DNA of 64,000 bases from QVMG01 sp032073245 (GTDB taxonomy: Bacteria > Bacteroidota > Bacteroidia > Bacteroidales > Tannerellaceae): the NCBI GenBank assembly GCA_032073245.1, contig DAMANX010000023.1, forward strand, positions 1 through 64,000, in the 5' to 3' direction. Below, in pieces: positions 46,047 through 56,700 of the stretch. The notes under the pieces are model-generated. The model ran no database searches. It saw only the letters and a program-made list of their open reading frames with translations, and had not been told where the DNA came from. How positions within the stretch are numbered: the first letter of the stretch is position 1; each line of letters begins with the position of its first letter. A program made the position numbers and the translations under genes.

Positions 46047-48921
46047 ACTGACAGTACACGCAAGCCTTTCCGGTAGGTGTCTGAATAAAAGGAGCATCCG
46101 TTCCGAATATTTCATCCAGGCAACCACGCATAGCCATTTCAAATGACTCGGCATATTCATTGAAGTCCTCCACCGGAACACCTTTCCCCCTATCCTCTTT
46201 TTGAGACACCTGCGAGTCAAATGTAGGCTGAAAAAGCGAGCGCATATAGTAAATAGCCGGTTGAATCTTTCGCCCCGCATTGCCCTCCGACCGGCCATAC
46301 ATCCACGCATACATAAATACCTGCATTACTGCTTTGGGCCGCTCTTTCTCTTCTTTATCAAAAAGGCTTTCTATCTGCTTAAAGTTAGATATACCACTCC
46401 CACTCTTATAATCGACAATACGAACCGTGCCTTTCACCTCGTCGATACGATCGATAAAACCCTTCAACTGTATCCGTGAGCCATCGGAAAGCACAAACAT
46501 ATCACTCATACGCTTTTCAGACTGTATATATTGGAAAGGCGTTAATTTACCGTCACGCTCCAGTACCTTTTCCACATATTTACGGATCATCTCACCAATC
46601 AGATAATTCTGTCCAGTCAATGGACGTATAACCTCCGATTTAAAGAATTCACCGGCAAAAGCCTTGGCAATCGTATTATTAATCAGTTTTTTATCCTTAC
46701 GTATCAGCTTCAATAGGTCAGCAGTTACCATCTTCCCTGTAAAAGGCTTATAAAGATATTCCAGCGTCTTGTGCAGAATACTACCGAACATACTGCTCTC
46801 TATCGACTCCGTAACTTCATCCTCTTCCTGTACATTCTCCACAACAGAGAAATAGAACTTCAACGGACAATCCAGGTACGTATTAATAGCGCTGGCAGAA
46901 ATTGCCTTTTCGCCCCCTTCCCGGAAAGGGCGTAAACGTTCCATCACCTCTTCACTTTTCTTCACTTCAAGCTGAGGTGTTTTCGAAGAAGAAATATTAT
47001 ATACAACCAGTTTCTGCCCGATCGGCTCTTCATAATGATAACGCAATTGATGCACAAACCTACTCACCTCCCCCGTTTGCATACCGCTGGTACGCGTATC
47101 GTAGATAAGGCTCACCTGTTTAGCCCTATGTATTAACCGATAGAAATGATATGCCCATACACTATCCTGATGCTCGTATGTAGGCAACCCGAAGCCACGC
47201 CTCAGGTTATAAGGAATAAAAGAATTGGAAGCCTTACGTTGCGGAAAAATGCCATCATTCATCGACAATATAATCAAACGGTCAAAGTCCAGCGCACGTG
47301 TTTCCAGAACCCCCATCACTTGCAATCCCGACAATGGCTCCCCACGGAAAGGTATGGTGATTGTCTCTGTAGCACGTTTGAGCAGTCGTGAATAGGTTTC
47401 CGGCTTCATATCAATCCCGGCTTCGTGCATCACTTCTTTGAGCCGGTTTATGGTAGTAAAATAATGAAATATAAACTCACTGTCAAATTGACGGTTTGAA
47501 GTGGGTTTTGGCTTATCCGAATCCTCCTCGTCAATGTCTCTTTTATCCGTATCCAGTTCCTTATTCAATAGTTCCAATGCCCGGATCAGATAATCCGACA
47601 AAGCCTCAGTTTCCATGATCGGAGTAAACACAAGGTCAAGCAAAGCTGTCTTTCCCAGCTCAACATGTTTGATATATATCCGGTTATTTTGTACGATCTC
47701 CCTCACCAGAGAGTTGATTATATCCGGTGCAGTTGATACTACATACCGATGATTCAGGATCGGCAATACATCCCGGAAATAGAACAAAGGCTGTCCATCC
47801 GTATACCGTATATTTTTCTGAAGAGAAAGTATAGCATCCACCAGCGACGCTACAGGAGTTCCCCGTAAAGGATACCCCATAGTCACATTGATCGAAGTAA
47901 TCTGTTCGGGAATGGAGTTTAGTACAGGTATCAACAACTGTTCATCCGGAAGCACAATAGCCGTCCTTAGCGCATTCTCCTCCTCCATCTCCCCTTTTTC
48001 CAGATAGTCCTGCAAAAGGGTATATACTTGTTTAGCCTGTCCGATACCAGAAGGAATGCCGATAACATCGATCTGTGTGCTCTCCTTCTTTTCTTCCACA
48101 GGAAGTGTATGAAGAGATGGAAACAGTTGTCGGTTACGATCCACAAAATAGGAAGCCCTGTTATCCGGATCGACCACTTTCTCTGAATAATAATCCCAAT
48201 AAAAATCAGCCAACCCAATTTGCTGCAATTGCTTCAGCAATCTCTCTTCCACCACCGACAAAGCATTCAACCCAACAAATACAATCTGATCATACCCCAG
48301 TTTGGCACATTTCTTTTCGTCGAACGTCTCCACGACCTCCCGGAAGATCATACCCTCATATCCTCTCCCTTCAGCCGCCAGCTCCTCCCGAAGGCTCTCG
48401 TACAATGCGTAAAGAATTTTCCAGATAGCAAGAAACTCCTGCTGGTTAGCCGAGTCACCTTTCGGATGAAAAGAAGACCAGAACGTACGTATGGCAGCAA
48501 TCTGCTTCTCATTCAGAAAGCTAAAGTCATTTTCAATCTCCCGCAGATCGGTCACATTGGTGAAGAGCATACGCGCATTCGCCAGGTACTTATCTACATC
48601 GTCAAAATCATTCAGCAACATCTCCCCCCAGAAGAGGAACTCATCAAACGTTTCTGTCGAACGGCTTATCCGGATATAGTGCGTATAGAGAGAAAACAAC
48701 ATCCGTATACGATCAGCCTCCTGTTTCCCGCTTAACTGAATAAAAAGATCATTAATCGTCAGTATCGTAGGAGAAAAAATAGGCCCGACGGCTATTTCAG
48801 AAAGATACTTCTTAAAGAACAACCCTGCACGCTGATTCGGGAACACAAAAGCCAACCGGCTTATATCCGCCCCATGCTCTTTATAAAAAAGCGATGCTAC
48901 CTGATGCAGGAATGGTTCCAT
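46024..48921 (-). CDS. AddB-like PD-(D/E)XK nuclease/helicase-type protein
   Basis: A 965-residue protein with a helicase-like N-terminal half and a C-terminal RecB-type nuclease. The nuclease has the Asp-Tyr-Lys motif VRIVDYKSGSG (about 850) and the four cysteines of an iron-sulfur staple: CPLKFYF (about 695), then CVYCQFKSIC at the end. This is the AddB architecture, which resects double-strand breaks with AddA. The AddA/UvrD-like partner, usually adjacent, is missing from the window. An exonuclease V-like role in repair is inferred from the family. Confidence 0.82.
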   Translation of the reverse strand: MEPFLHQVASLFYKEHGADISRLAFVFPNQRAGLFFKKYLSEIAVGPIFSPTILTINDLFIQLSGKQEADRIRMLFSLYTHYIRISRSTETFDEFLFWGEMLLNDFDDVDKYLANARMLFTNVTDLREIENDFSFLNEKQIAAIRTFWSSFHPKGDSANQQEFLAIWKILYALYESLREELAAEGRGYEGMIFREVVETFDEKKCAKLGYDQIVFVGLNALSVVEERLLKQLQQIGLADFYWDYYSEKVVDPDNRASYFVDRNRQLFPSLHTLPVEEKKESTQIDVIGIPSGIGQAKQVYTLLQDYLEKGEMEEENALRTAIVLPDEQLLIPVLNSIPEQITSINVTMGYPLRGTPVASLVDAILSLQKNIRYTDGQPLFYFRDVLPILNHRYVVSTAPDIINSLVREIVQNNRIYIKHVELGKTALLDLVFTPIMETEALSDYLIRALELLNKELDTDKRDIDEEDSDKPKPTSNRQFDSEFIFHYFTTINRLKEVMHEAGIDMKPETYSRLLKRATETITIPFRGEPLSGLQVMGVLETRALDFDRLIILSMNDGIFPQRKASNSFIPYNLRRGFGLPTYEHQDSVWAYHFYRLIHRAKQVSLIYDTRTSGMQTGEVSRFVHQLRYHYEEPIGQKLVVYNISSSKTPQLEVKKSEEVMERLRPFREGGEKAISASAINTYLDCPLKFYFSVVENVQEEDEVTESIESSMFGSILHKTLEYLYKPFTGKMVTADLLKLIRKDKKLINNTIAKAFAGEFFKSEVIRPLTGQNYLIGEMIRKYVEKVLERDGKLTPFQYIQSEKRMSDMFVLSDGSRIQLKGFIDRIDEVKGTVRIVDYKSGSGISNFKQIESLFDKEEKERPKAVMQVFMYAWMYGRSEGNAGRKIQPAIYYMRSLFQPTFDSQVSQKEDRGKGVPVEDFNEYAESFEMAMRGCLDEIFGTDAPFIQTPTGKACVYCQFKSICGK

Positions 48922-48982
48922 TTAATGTTTATGTTTATATATAATTATAGTAAGTCATATTGTAAAATTTGAAGATAAATTT

Positions 48983-49067
48983 TCAACACGGAGACACAGA
49001 GAACACAGAGTTGTTTTATTTGATTTTAATATATTAATCTCCGTGTGCTCCGTGTCTCTGTGTTGAA
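48983..49067. repeat. ACACGGAG/ACACAGAG inverted-repeat element
   Basis: Left arm AACACGGAGACACAGAG and right arm, inverted, AACACAGAGACACGGAG differ only by G/A exchanges, so the RNA would pair through G-U. A second member is at 51169. It lies upstream of the AddB-like gene. Confidence 0.7.
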
Positions 49068-49125
49068 AAAAATATTCAAATATTCCTCGATTTGAATCAA
49101 ATCCTTAGCTCACATTAAGTTAATA

Positions 49126-50118
49126 CTACTTTAATACCCCTTCTATCAATTCCAACTCCTCAGAAGAAAACTCCATATTACCCAGCGCCTTCAAGTTATC
49201 CATCAACTGATCCACCGAACTCGCTCCGATAATCACACTCGTCACCCTCTTATCTCTTAATATCCAGGCCAACGCCATCTCGGCCAGCGTTTGCCCCCGT
49301 TGAAGGGCTATATCATTCAGCTTTCTTACCTTCTCTATACTTTCAGGTGTAATACTGGATGCCTGTAAATACCCCGTAGACTTCGCCGCACGCGAATTCT
49401 CAGGTATCCCATGCAGATACTTATCCGTAAGCAACCCCTGAGCCAACGGAGAAAAAGCAATCATACCAACCCCTTCTTTATCCAGTAACGGAAGCAACTC
49501 AGGCTCCGTCCAACGATCAAACATAGAATAACGAGCCTGATGAATCAGGCAAGGCACACGCTCTTCCTTCAAAGCAGCCAGCGCTTTAGCAGTCTGTTCC
49601 GCATTATAATTGGAGATACCTACATATAAAGCCTTCCCCTGCCGCACAATATCCGCCAATGCACCCATCGTCTCTTCAATGGGCGTTTCCGGATCCGGAC
49701 GATGCGAATAAAAGATATCCACATACTCCAGCCCCATCCTCTTCAGGCTTTGATCCAGGCTTGCCATCAGATACTTCCGGCTTCCCCAGTTCCCATAAGG
49801 CCCGGGCCACATATCATATCCCGCTTTGGAAGAAATAATCATCTCATCCCTGTAAGCCCCCAATCCCTTTTTTAGAATCCGTCCGAAGTTCTCTTCCGCA
49901 GAACCATACACAGGCCCGTAATTATTAGCCAGGTCGAAATGAGTCACCCCCTGATCGAAAGCGGCATGAGCAATTTTTATAAAATTCTCAAACACATCCA
50001 CACTCCCGAAATTATGCCATAACCCTAAAGAAACAGGAGGCAATAACACCCCACTCCGTCCACAACGTCGAAACGCCGCATCCGCATAGCGGTTCTCATT
50101 TGCTTTATAGTATTCCAT
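49126..50118 (-). CDS. Aldo/keto reductase (YghZ type)
   Basis: A 330-residue barrel enzyme. Catalytic residues are in HFDLANNYGP (Asp, Tyr), IISSKAGY (Lys) and DIFYSHRPD (His). The WPGPYGNWGSRKYL segment is a hallmark of the YghZ/glyceraldehyde-3-phosphate reductase subgroup. It reduces small aldehydes with NADPH. It is co-directional with, and 21 bp after, the M48 protease gene, separated by a TTAATCG-type spacer. Confidence 0.88.
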   Translation of the reverse strand: MEYYKANENRYADAAFRRCGRSGVLLPPVSLGLWHNFGSVDVFENFIKIAHAAFDQGVTHFDLANNYGPVYGSAEENFGRILKKGLGAYRDEMIISSKAGYDMWPGPYGNWGSRKYLMASLDQSLKRMGLEYVDIFYSHRPDPETPIEETMGALADIVRQGKALYVGISNYNAEQTAKALAALKEERVPCLIHQARYSMFDRWTEPELLPLLDKEGVGMIAFSPLAQGLLTDKYLHGIPENSRAAKSTGYLQASSITPESIEKVRKLNDIALQRGQTLAEMALAWILRDKRVTSVIIGASSVDQLMDNLKALGNMEFSSEELELIEGVLK

Positions 50119-50139
50119 CGTTAATCATTAATCGTTAAA

Positions 50140-50925
50140 TTACTTCCCCGTATACTTATCCGCCTTTTCTTTCATCCTTTTTGATCTTTTCTCACTATCG
50201 GGATGGGTAGAGAACATCTTTTGTACCGCTGACGACTGAGCGCCTCCATATAACTCTACCAACTTACTAAGCGATTTAGACATTGCATACGGATCGATAC
50301 CATTCGCAATACAAAACTCGAAAGCATAGTCATCCGCAGCATTCTCCTGTTTTTGTGAGAACTGAGCACCTGCCAGCGCTTCCGCCAACGAACCAAGCTC
50401 TGAATCAGTCAGTTTCTTAACCACGCCGTCTGTTGCACTCATAGCATTTTTAGCAGCCGATCTCAGATAAGCACTCTTCATAGCATCTTTCACATCCGTA
50501 TTCACCACGTGTCCTATCTCATGTCCTATAACGGCCAAGACTTCCGCATCGTCCATCACCTCCATCAATCCTCCACATACTCGAATACTTCCATCGCCAC
50601 AGGCAAAGGCATTCACATCTACCACATGATAAACCTTAAAATTCAGATTCAGCCCGTTGATCCGGATACCATCAGTCAGGCGAGCCAGACGATCTCCCAT
50701 TTCCGTACCCGGCCCGGCTACTTCATTATGTTCATCCATCCACTGGATATACTCCCGGCTCATTGCTGCAATATCGGCATCCGATAATGTGACAGCAGTA
50801 GCCACATCAGAAGCAGCATTTAGCACTTTCTTTGTGTCGATTTTCTTGCCTCCAATTTTCAATTGTGCATTTGCACTAAAACATATACCGGCTAAAACGG
50901 CAACGGTTAAAAGAATGATTCTCAT
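50140..50925 (-). CDS. Exported M48 family metalloprotease
   Basis: A 261-residue protease with a signal peptide (MRIILLTVAVLAG, cut near NAQ) and the zinc site VIGHEIGHVVN (about 132). A Glu ligand segment NAADDYAFEF lies about 60 residues later. The start at 50925 is chosen because the promoter box at 50979-50986 would exclude the ATG at 50979. This is a soluble, BepA/LoiP-like periplasmic protease, distinct from the membrane HtpX at 16774. Probable role: quality control of envelope proteins. Confidence 0.88.
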   Translation of the reverse strand: MRIILLTVAVLAGICFSANAQLKIGGKKIDTKKVLNAASDVATAVTLSDADIAAMSREYIQWMDEHNEVAGPGTEMGDRLARLTDGIRINGLNLNFKVYHVVDVNAFACGDGSIRVCGGLMEVMDDAEVLAVIGHEIGHVVNTDVKDAMKSAYLRSAAKNAMSATDGVVKKLTDSELGSLAEALAGAQFSQKQENAADDYAFEFCIANGIDPYAMSKSLSKLVELYGGAQSSAVQKMFSTHPDSEKRSKRMKEKADKYTGK

Positions 50926-50978
50926 CTTTAGTAGTATTATTATTTTGTTATTACTATGACAGGTATTTACACCCGGCA

Positions 50979-50986
50979 CAAAGATA
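50979..50986 (-). promoter_or_regulatory. Promoter -7 box of the exported M48 protease
   Basis: TATCTTTG on the minus strand, 54 bp before the chosen start. Confidence 0.55.
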
Positions 50987-51059
50987 ATCTTTCCCGAGAA
51001 AATAAATAATAGTTGGTGGTATTATATATCATTAAGGAAATACCAAATAGACATTCCCA

Positions 51060-51087
51060 GCTCCTCTTCTTGGATAAGAAGAGGAGC
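51060..51087. repeat. 12-bp perfect hairpin (CTCCTCTTCTT core)
   Basis: GCTCCTCTTCTT and AAGAAGAGGAGC around a GGAT loop. It lies between the M48 protease promoter region and the ACACAGAG element. Confidence 0.7.
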
Positions 51088-51134
51088 CTAGTTACTTATA
51101 TCGTATACATTATCACTCCATACTATCCCGCGGG

Positions 51135-51275
51135 TGTGTCAAAAGTCATCTATGAATAGAAATCAAAGGATAAACACAGAGGTACGGAGACACAGAGTCT
51201 TGATTTTCAAATAATAAAAAATTCTGTGCCTCCGTGGCTCTGTGTTTAAATTAAGATTTCAGGCTTTTGATACAC
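51135..51275. repeat. ACACAGAG inverted-repeat element with GTGTGTCAAAAG flanks
   Basis: Inner arms AACACAGAGGTACGGAGACA (51172-51191) and a matching inverse (51228-51250) form an imperfect stem. The whole is flanked by GTGTGTCAAAAG (51135-51146) and its near inverse CTTTTGATACAC (51264-51275). It is the second copy of the type at 48983. Confidence 0.7.
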
Positions 51276-51285
51276 CTTCCTACCT

Positions 51286-52062
51286 TTATATTACCCCAAA
51301 ATGTCTAAGTGCCTTATAAACCCCATCATTATCCACCGAATCCGTCACATAATCCGCAGCCTCTTTTACATCATCAGCAGCATTGCCCATAGCAACACCT
51401 ATAGCAACATGTTGTAGCATCTGAATATCATTACCTCCATCACCAAAAGCCATCGTATCTTCCAGGGAAATGCCATAATATTCCAGAATTTTGTCAATAC
51501 CTACACTTTTACTGCTTCCCTTAGGTACAACATCCGTAAAGAGAGGATTCCAGCGGGTAGCATCACAATGAGGCATGATCGACATAATCTCTTCCTCCTG
51601 TTCCTTGTTGAAGAAAGCTATCAACTGCAGCGTAGGATTCCCGGCAGCTTCCCGAAGAGTTGCCACCGGCGGTTTAGGGAAATTCAACATATCGAAAACT
51701 TCCTTCACATGCTCATTTTCATAATTCATAAAGATAGAATCCTCCTGAGCCATCGCACAGGGAAACTCCTCTACAGTCTCCTGATAGTGGATCATAGCCT
51801 CGATATCTTCCTTCGGAATACAATGTCGGTAAATAACCTTATCTGTTCCGACAAGGCAAAGCCCGCCATTCACGGTTATATACCCGTCGAAAACCAAATC
51901 GCCTACATTATCGATCCCCTTCATCCGGCGGCCTGTAGCGATAAACACTTTAATACCTTTCTCCCGTAATAACCGGATACTCTTCCTGGCTGATGCCGGG
52001 ACTTTATGTGTTTTGAAACTGACCAGCGTACCGTCAATATCAAAAAATACTGCTTTTATCAT
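51286..52062 (-). CDS. Cof-type HAD-IIB phosphatase
   Basis: A 258-residue HAD hydrolase. Motif I is FFDIDGTLVSF (residues 6-16), motif II includes FIATGRRM (about 40), and motif IV is MAFGDGGNDIQML (about 205) with a C2-type cap between. It dephosphorylates small phosphates such as sugar or cofactor phosphates; the substrate is unknown. It has its own promoter box at 52093-52100. Confidence 0.88.
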   Translation of the reverse strand: MIKAVFFDIDGTLVSFKTHKVPASARKSIRLLREKGIKVFIATGRRMKGIDNVGDLVFDGYITVNGGLCLVGTDKVIYRHCIPKEDIEAMIHYQETVEEFPCAMAQEDSIFMNYENEHVKEVFDMLNFPKPPVATLREAAGNPTLQLIAFFNKEQEEEIMSIMPHCDATRWNPLFTDVVPKGSSKSVGIDKILEYYGISLEDTMAFGDGGNDIQMLQHVAIGVAMGNAADDVKEAADYVTDSVDNDGVYKALRHFGVI

Positions 52063-52092
52063 GAGATGTTATTTCTTTTGCCTTTTCAGCGT

Positions 52093-52100
52093 CAAAGATA
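52093..52100 (-). promoter_or_regulatory. Promoter -7 box of the HAD phosphatase
   Basis: TATCTTTG on the minus strand, 30 bp before the start. Confidence 0.5.
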
Positions 52101-52265
52101 AGGTTTTAAATTAAGACGGCTACCTCCTTCGCTCACCCCTCCATTTTCAACTCTTCTCTTCGTCCAACTGTTCTAAAAAAAACATACCTTGCGCCTGTGC
52201 TATGTATGGTAGCATGTAATTAACCAGTATATATTTTAATTTATAATTAATTAATAATTGAAGAA

Positions 52266-52520
52266 ATGGCCTCAATTGAATTCCATCTCCGCCCCTCGTC
52301 TAAAGTAAGACGCAGTGCAGGCAGCGTATTTATACGCGTTATCCACCGTCGCCGGTCAAGTAGTGTAACCACCCCATGGAAGCTCTATCCGGAAGAATGG
52401 GATCCACAGGAAAGAAGAGTTGTCCTTGGAATAAGTAATATCAAACGCTACCACTACCTCAAAGAGGTGGATACCGAAACGAATAAAACCTATGAACTGA
52501 TAAATTCCGGCTTTCCGTGA
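52266..52520 (+). pseudogene. Truncated tyrosine-recombinase N-terminal domain
   Basis: 84 residues beginning MASIEFHLRPSSKVRR match the arm-type DNA-binding N-terminus of Bacteroidetes tyrosine integrases (a basic beta-sheet start, then the KLYPEEWDPQERRVVLG segment). The core-binding and catalytic (Arg-His-Arg-Tyr) domains are missing; the frame stops at 52520, where surface-protein coding begins in another frame. It is a remnant of an integrase broken by recombination, adjacent to an equally broken surface gene. Confidence 0.75.
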
Positions 52521-53635
52521 AACTACCTGATTGGATGGATTTGCAATACACGGGTAACTGGGAAGAAGCTATTCGTTTGAAACATGATTCGGGCAAAGAA
52601 TTCCCAGCTGTAGCCGGAAGCGGAAAGCTGGAAGCAGGCGTCTATTCATTGTTATTCTCATCTGCCGCTATAAGTTACAGCCAGATAGCAGAGTATTCTC
52701 TGTATGTTGATTATAAAGCAACTGAAGGCTTAGCAATAGGTGAAGAAAGCCGGAAAGGACAGATAACCTATTGGATCGACTACTCCTTTAATGGACAGGA
52801 GCTGAGAAATGTATCCCGCGTACACCAAACGGTCACTCTGATCCCGGAAACAGGTATCCGGTTGGATGATTTCAGTTTCCAACGTATCACCAAAGAGCTG
52901 AAGGATAATAATGAGGATCATATTCCGGATGATGGCACACTGGCAGAAGATGGGAAAATCAATTCTTATCTGTATATATCCGGAGATAAAGGAGAAATGC
53001 ATTGGAAAGCAACCATTCTGGATGCGGATTACGAATATCTCTATCTGCCTGTCAAGGTTGCTAATGGTACGATTGGAGTTGGTACCGGATACAATGTGAA
53101 TTTGTTGAAAGATCAACTTTCCCTTACGATTGGAGGAGTTTCTGTTCCCAACGAAAAAGTGACTGTCCACACTGAAGGTAGCGATTACGCATATCTGGTA
53201 TTGGAAGATAAAGCGAAACAATATCTGAAGAGTGGTAAACTGGTGAACCTGTTTTTACCTTTTGAAGATTGTTTAATGGATAGTTCAAAATCCTTAGTTT
53301 TCAATGCGGAATGCTTTGTTAGCCACAATCCGGTCAGTGATGTAAAGGGAAGTTTCGAAAATTCGGATCGAAAAGGAAGGGATAAAATCCAAAGAAATGT
53401 GAGATTTGTTCATTTAGCACCTCTACTCTATTGGCCAGCCGGCTCACAAACACAAACCTTTGCTAAGGAAGGTATATTGACGATAAATGCCGGTATTCAG
53501 GCTGTATTATATTCAAACTTACCTTCCCCCTATTTCGTAAATGAAGTGCGTCGGCATGCTTATCCCTATCAAATGATATGGGAGTTGCCTGAAGGGTATG
53601 AATTCGACGAAATGAGTGTAACCGTGGCTCACTAG
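52517..53635 (+). pseudogene. 5' part of a frameshifted surface-protein gene
   Basis: 372 residues with beta-rich repeats and no signal peptide. The frame is open from a TGA at 52493 with no ATG at the left edge (GTG at 52517 is the first possible start), so the N-terminus is missing. It stops at 53635 in mid-domain. Coding continues in a second frame (53632-53760) and then in a third frame at 53760. Together these would encode about 1,500 residues, so this looks like one gene with two single-base deletions. Sequencing error is the alternative. Confidence 0.75.
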
Positions 53636-53759
53636 ATGGCGAGGGACCCAGTTCTCAGATTGTTCCGTTCAAACGGGAAGGGAATACTCACACATTTAAT
53701 TTCGAAAGTCTGTATGACTTAGAATATGATGGTTCCGGAACGCTTAAAATGACAAATGG

Positions 53760-56700
53760 ATGTTGCCTGACGACAGGTGGTCTCAGAATATTACCGTAAA
53801 GATTAACGCAACCAAAGCTGCGCCAGCATCCGGGCTTTCAAAAAGAACACTTATATTAAAAAAACCGGGGACTGAAATAGAATACACAACTTCTTGGGAT
53901 GTAACGTTCAACTATCTTGGTGCCACCATCACAATCGAGCCAAGTATCAACTCTATCAAAGCTTACAGCACACGTGTAACGATCCCGAATATCGCCGTAG
54001 GCAACAACAGCACCGACGCTACGCTCTACAATATGTGGTTGTATGTTGAAGGAAGTGTAAAGAACATTAGTTTGAAAGGCTCCGGTAAAACAATCCAAGG
54101 CGAAGGCTTTCAAGACCGTTGGATTCCATTAGGCGATGTAGCCGGAAACACCTCCACTGACTACTCGCTTGATTTCGACTTTACCGGCACCAGCGAAGAT
54201 ATCCGTATCTATTCGGTAAGCGGTTATAATGATAACACCTGGATTGCCCCGACAGAAGCCGAACTATCTACCCAGGCGCTTGGCAATTACCTGGGAGGTA
54301 ACACCACGATCCGTGTGACGATGGCCAATCCACGCCTTGCCGGATCGATCCGCATATCCGATCCGATGATCGAACATGAGGAACCCTATACACTCACACT
54401 CACTATCGACGGAACCCAGAGTGAAGGGCTGATCCGCAACCCGAAAACCACCTTAGTGGTACCACGCGGACAATACTATCAGCCAAATACGGCATTTTTG
54501 ACTTACAATGGAAAAACAGTCTCTCTCAACGACCTGTTTAATGCCGAAAATGACCCGGTAGCACCCGAGGAACATACCGTTACGATCGACCTTAAAACAG
54601 TGTTGGGAGAAAGCGAGATCCTCTTCCCAGGATTCCTTAGCGGCGACCCGGATAGCAAACGCAAAGCCGTTATCACCGCCGATTTCGCGCCGCTATGTAA
54701 TTCCGACTTGAAAGGAATGCGCTATACCGGCCTGATAACCGGCCTGAATGCGGGTGGAAATAACGCACCTTCTCATAACCTGAATTCACCCTCCCTACTA
54801 CCTGAAAACGCGGGAGATTATGCCTTCAGTGTCAACACACAAATGTACCGCGCAGCCTTCAACCAGTGGCAGCCGACAGGTGAGTGGCAAGTAACAATCC
54901 GTAAGATCACCGGTCCCGATGCAGATCTTGCCGTGGAGGATTACCTGCTGCTGGAACTTCCCGATGCTATGGATATCGACGGTACGATCCGGATGAACAG
55001 CAGTGATATTGCAGGACTTCCGGCAACAACCAACCATGAAGATGTGTCAATAGCCGAATCAGGCAAACGCACCATCAAAGTAACGCTGCCCATAGAAAAG
55101 ATCAATGACAGCGGAAACAAAGGACAAGGCAAGGATATCACCTTTACAATCCCTATGAAGCTCACAGGTGCAGCAAACGTTCCGCTTCATCTGCTGACAG
55201 CCACTATGGTGTCGATGACTAAATTTGGGGATTGCCCCGCATGGGAGGGAAGCGTCGGCTCAGGAGCAACATCTGTCGCTATCCTGCCAGTCGGAGCAAC
55301 CGACTATCAGGTATCGGTAGGCGAGAAAATCGATCTGACGGTAGCAGCCAACGGCCTGTCCGGCAGCTGGTATGCCGATGAGGCGCTGACTACTGAGATA
55401 GAAGATACAGAAGGCGAAACAACCTATGTATACACCCCTCAAGCAGATGATTTCCAAGGCAAAGACCTGACGAATGGAGAGGAAGTGACCTTCTGGGTAG
55501 CAGCACTCTTCCCCAATAGTGATGAACCCACTCTAAATGATGACTACGGCAAAGTGCCCGTAAAAGTAACCGTCTACCCCGCTCTTACATTCGAGATCAG
55601 AACTCTGTCGGTTATCTGCGGATCAAAAAACTTCAATCTGGCTGATCTGATACGAACCAGCACGATAGCTGAAGGAGTAACCGTTACGCTTTATGCCGAC
55701 GAAGAATGTACCTCTGCGATCAGCTTCCCGTATAAGGTGGAAAATTCTCATTCCGTATGGGCGCGTGCGGCCAATAATATCTTTAAAGGTAAGCCGCAAG
55801 AGATCGAGTTCATTGTTAATGAACCGGTGATGATTACCGATGACCTGAAAGAAGAAACGCTCTATCTGGACTTTGGAGGAAAAACAACGCTCAGAGTAGC
55901 GGCCAGTGGTGATAATGTAGAGTATACATGGTTCAGCGGTGATGTGGGCGGCACTGACTATACGCCAATAAGCGGAGCCGAATCAGCCTCATTGGAAGTT
56001 AGTACATCCGGTGAATACTATGTTATCATAGATGGTTGCAATCAGAAACAAAGCAAAACGACAACAGTTATCATCTGCCCGAAACTCGAACTGACAATAG
56101 ATAGTGATATGCCGACAGCCTATTGCACAACCAGCGAGGATTTACAGGACGGAATCCGTCTGGCTGACTATCTGAAAAACACGAACACGGAATTCACCTA
56201 TTGGTATAAAACCGAAGGTGGTTCTTACGAGGAAATAACAAATGATATCTACCTGCCAAAAGAAGCCGGAGAAACCAAGTATTCCATTGTGGCACGTAAT
56301 AAAGCAGGATCAGAGACCGCAGCGAAAGAGCTGGCCATCAAGGTTGAATTACCGCTTGCAATCACTGAACACCCTCAGGACAAAACGATACTTATAGGTG
56401 AAACCGCTTCGCTTACTGTCGTGGCAGAAGGATCAAATCTGGGTTACCAGTGGCAAAAGAAAAACGCCGGAGGTGATTTCGAAGACCTGTCAGGCGCTAC
56501 AGAGGCAACCTATAATACCACCGAAGCAGGTGACTACCGTGTATTAGTGACCGGCAGCACAACAGGCTGCGGAACGGAAACGCTCGAGAGTGATCCGGCT
56601 ACCGTTACTGTAAGAATACCGGTTCAACCTGAAGAAGAACTTCGCCTTGTTACCTGGGAAGCCAACTGGAGCGGAGTCGTTGAACTGTCTATTTACAACA

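Noticed and set aside
48075..48735. Long plus-strand frames opposite the AddB-like gene
   Set aside because: They overlap the nuclease coding in antisense, and their residues follow the codon pattern of the other strand.
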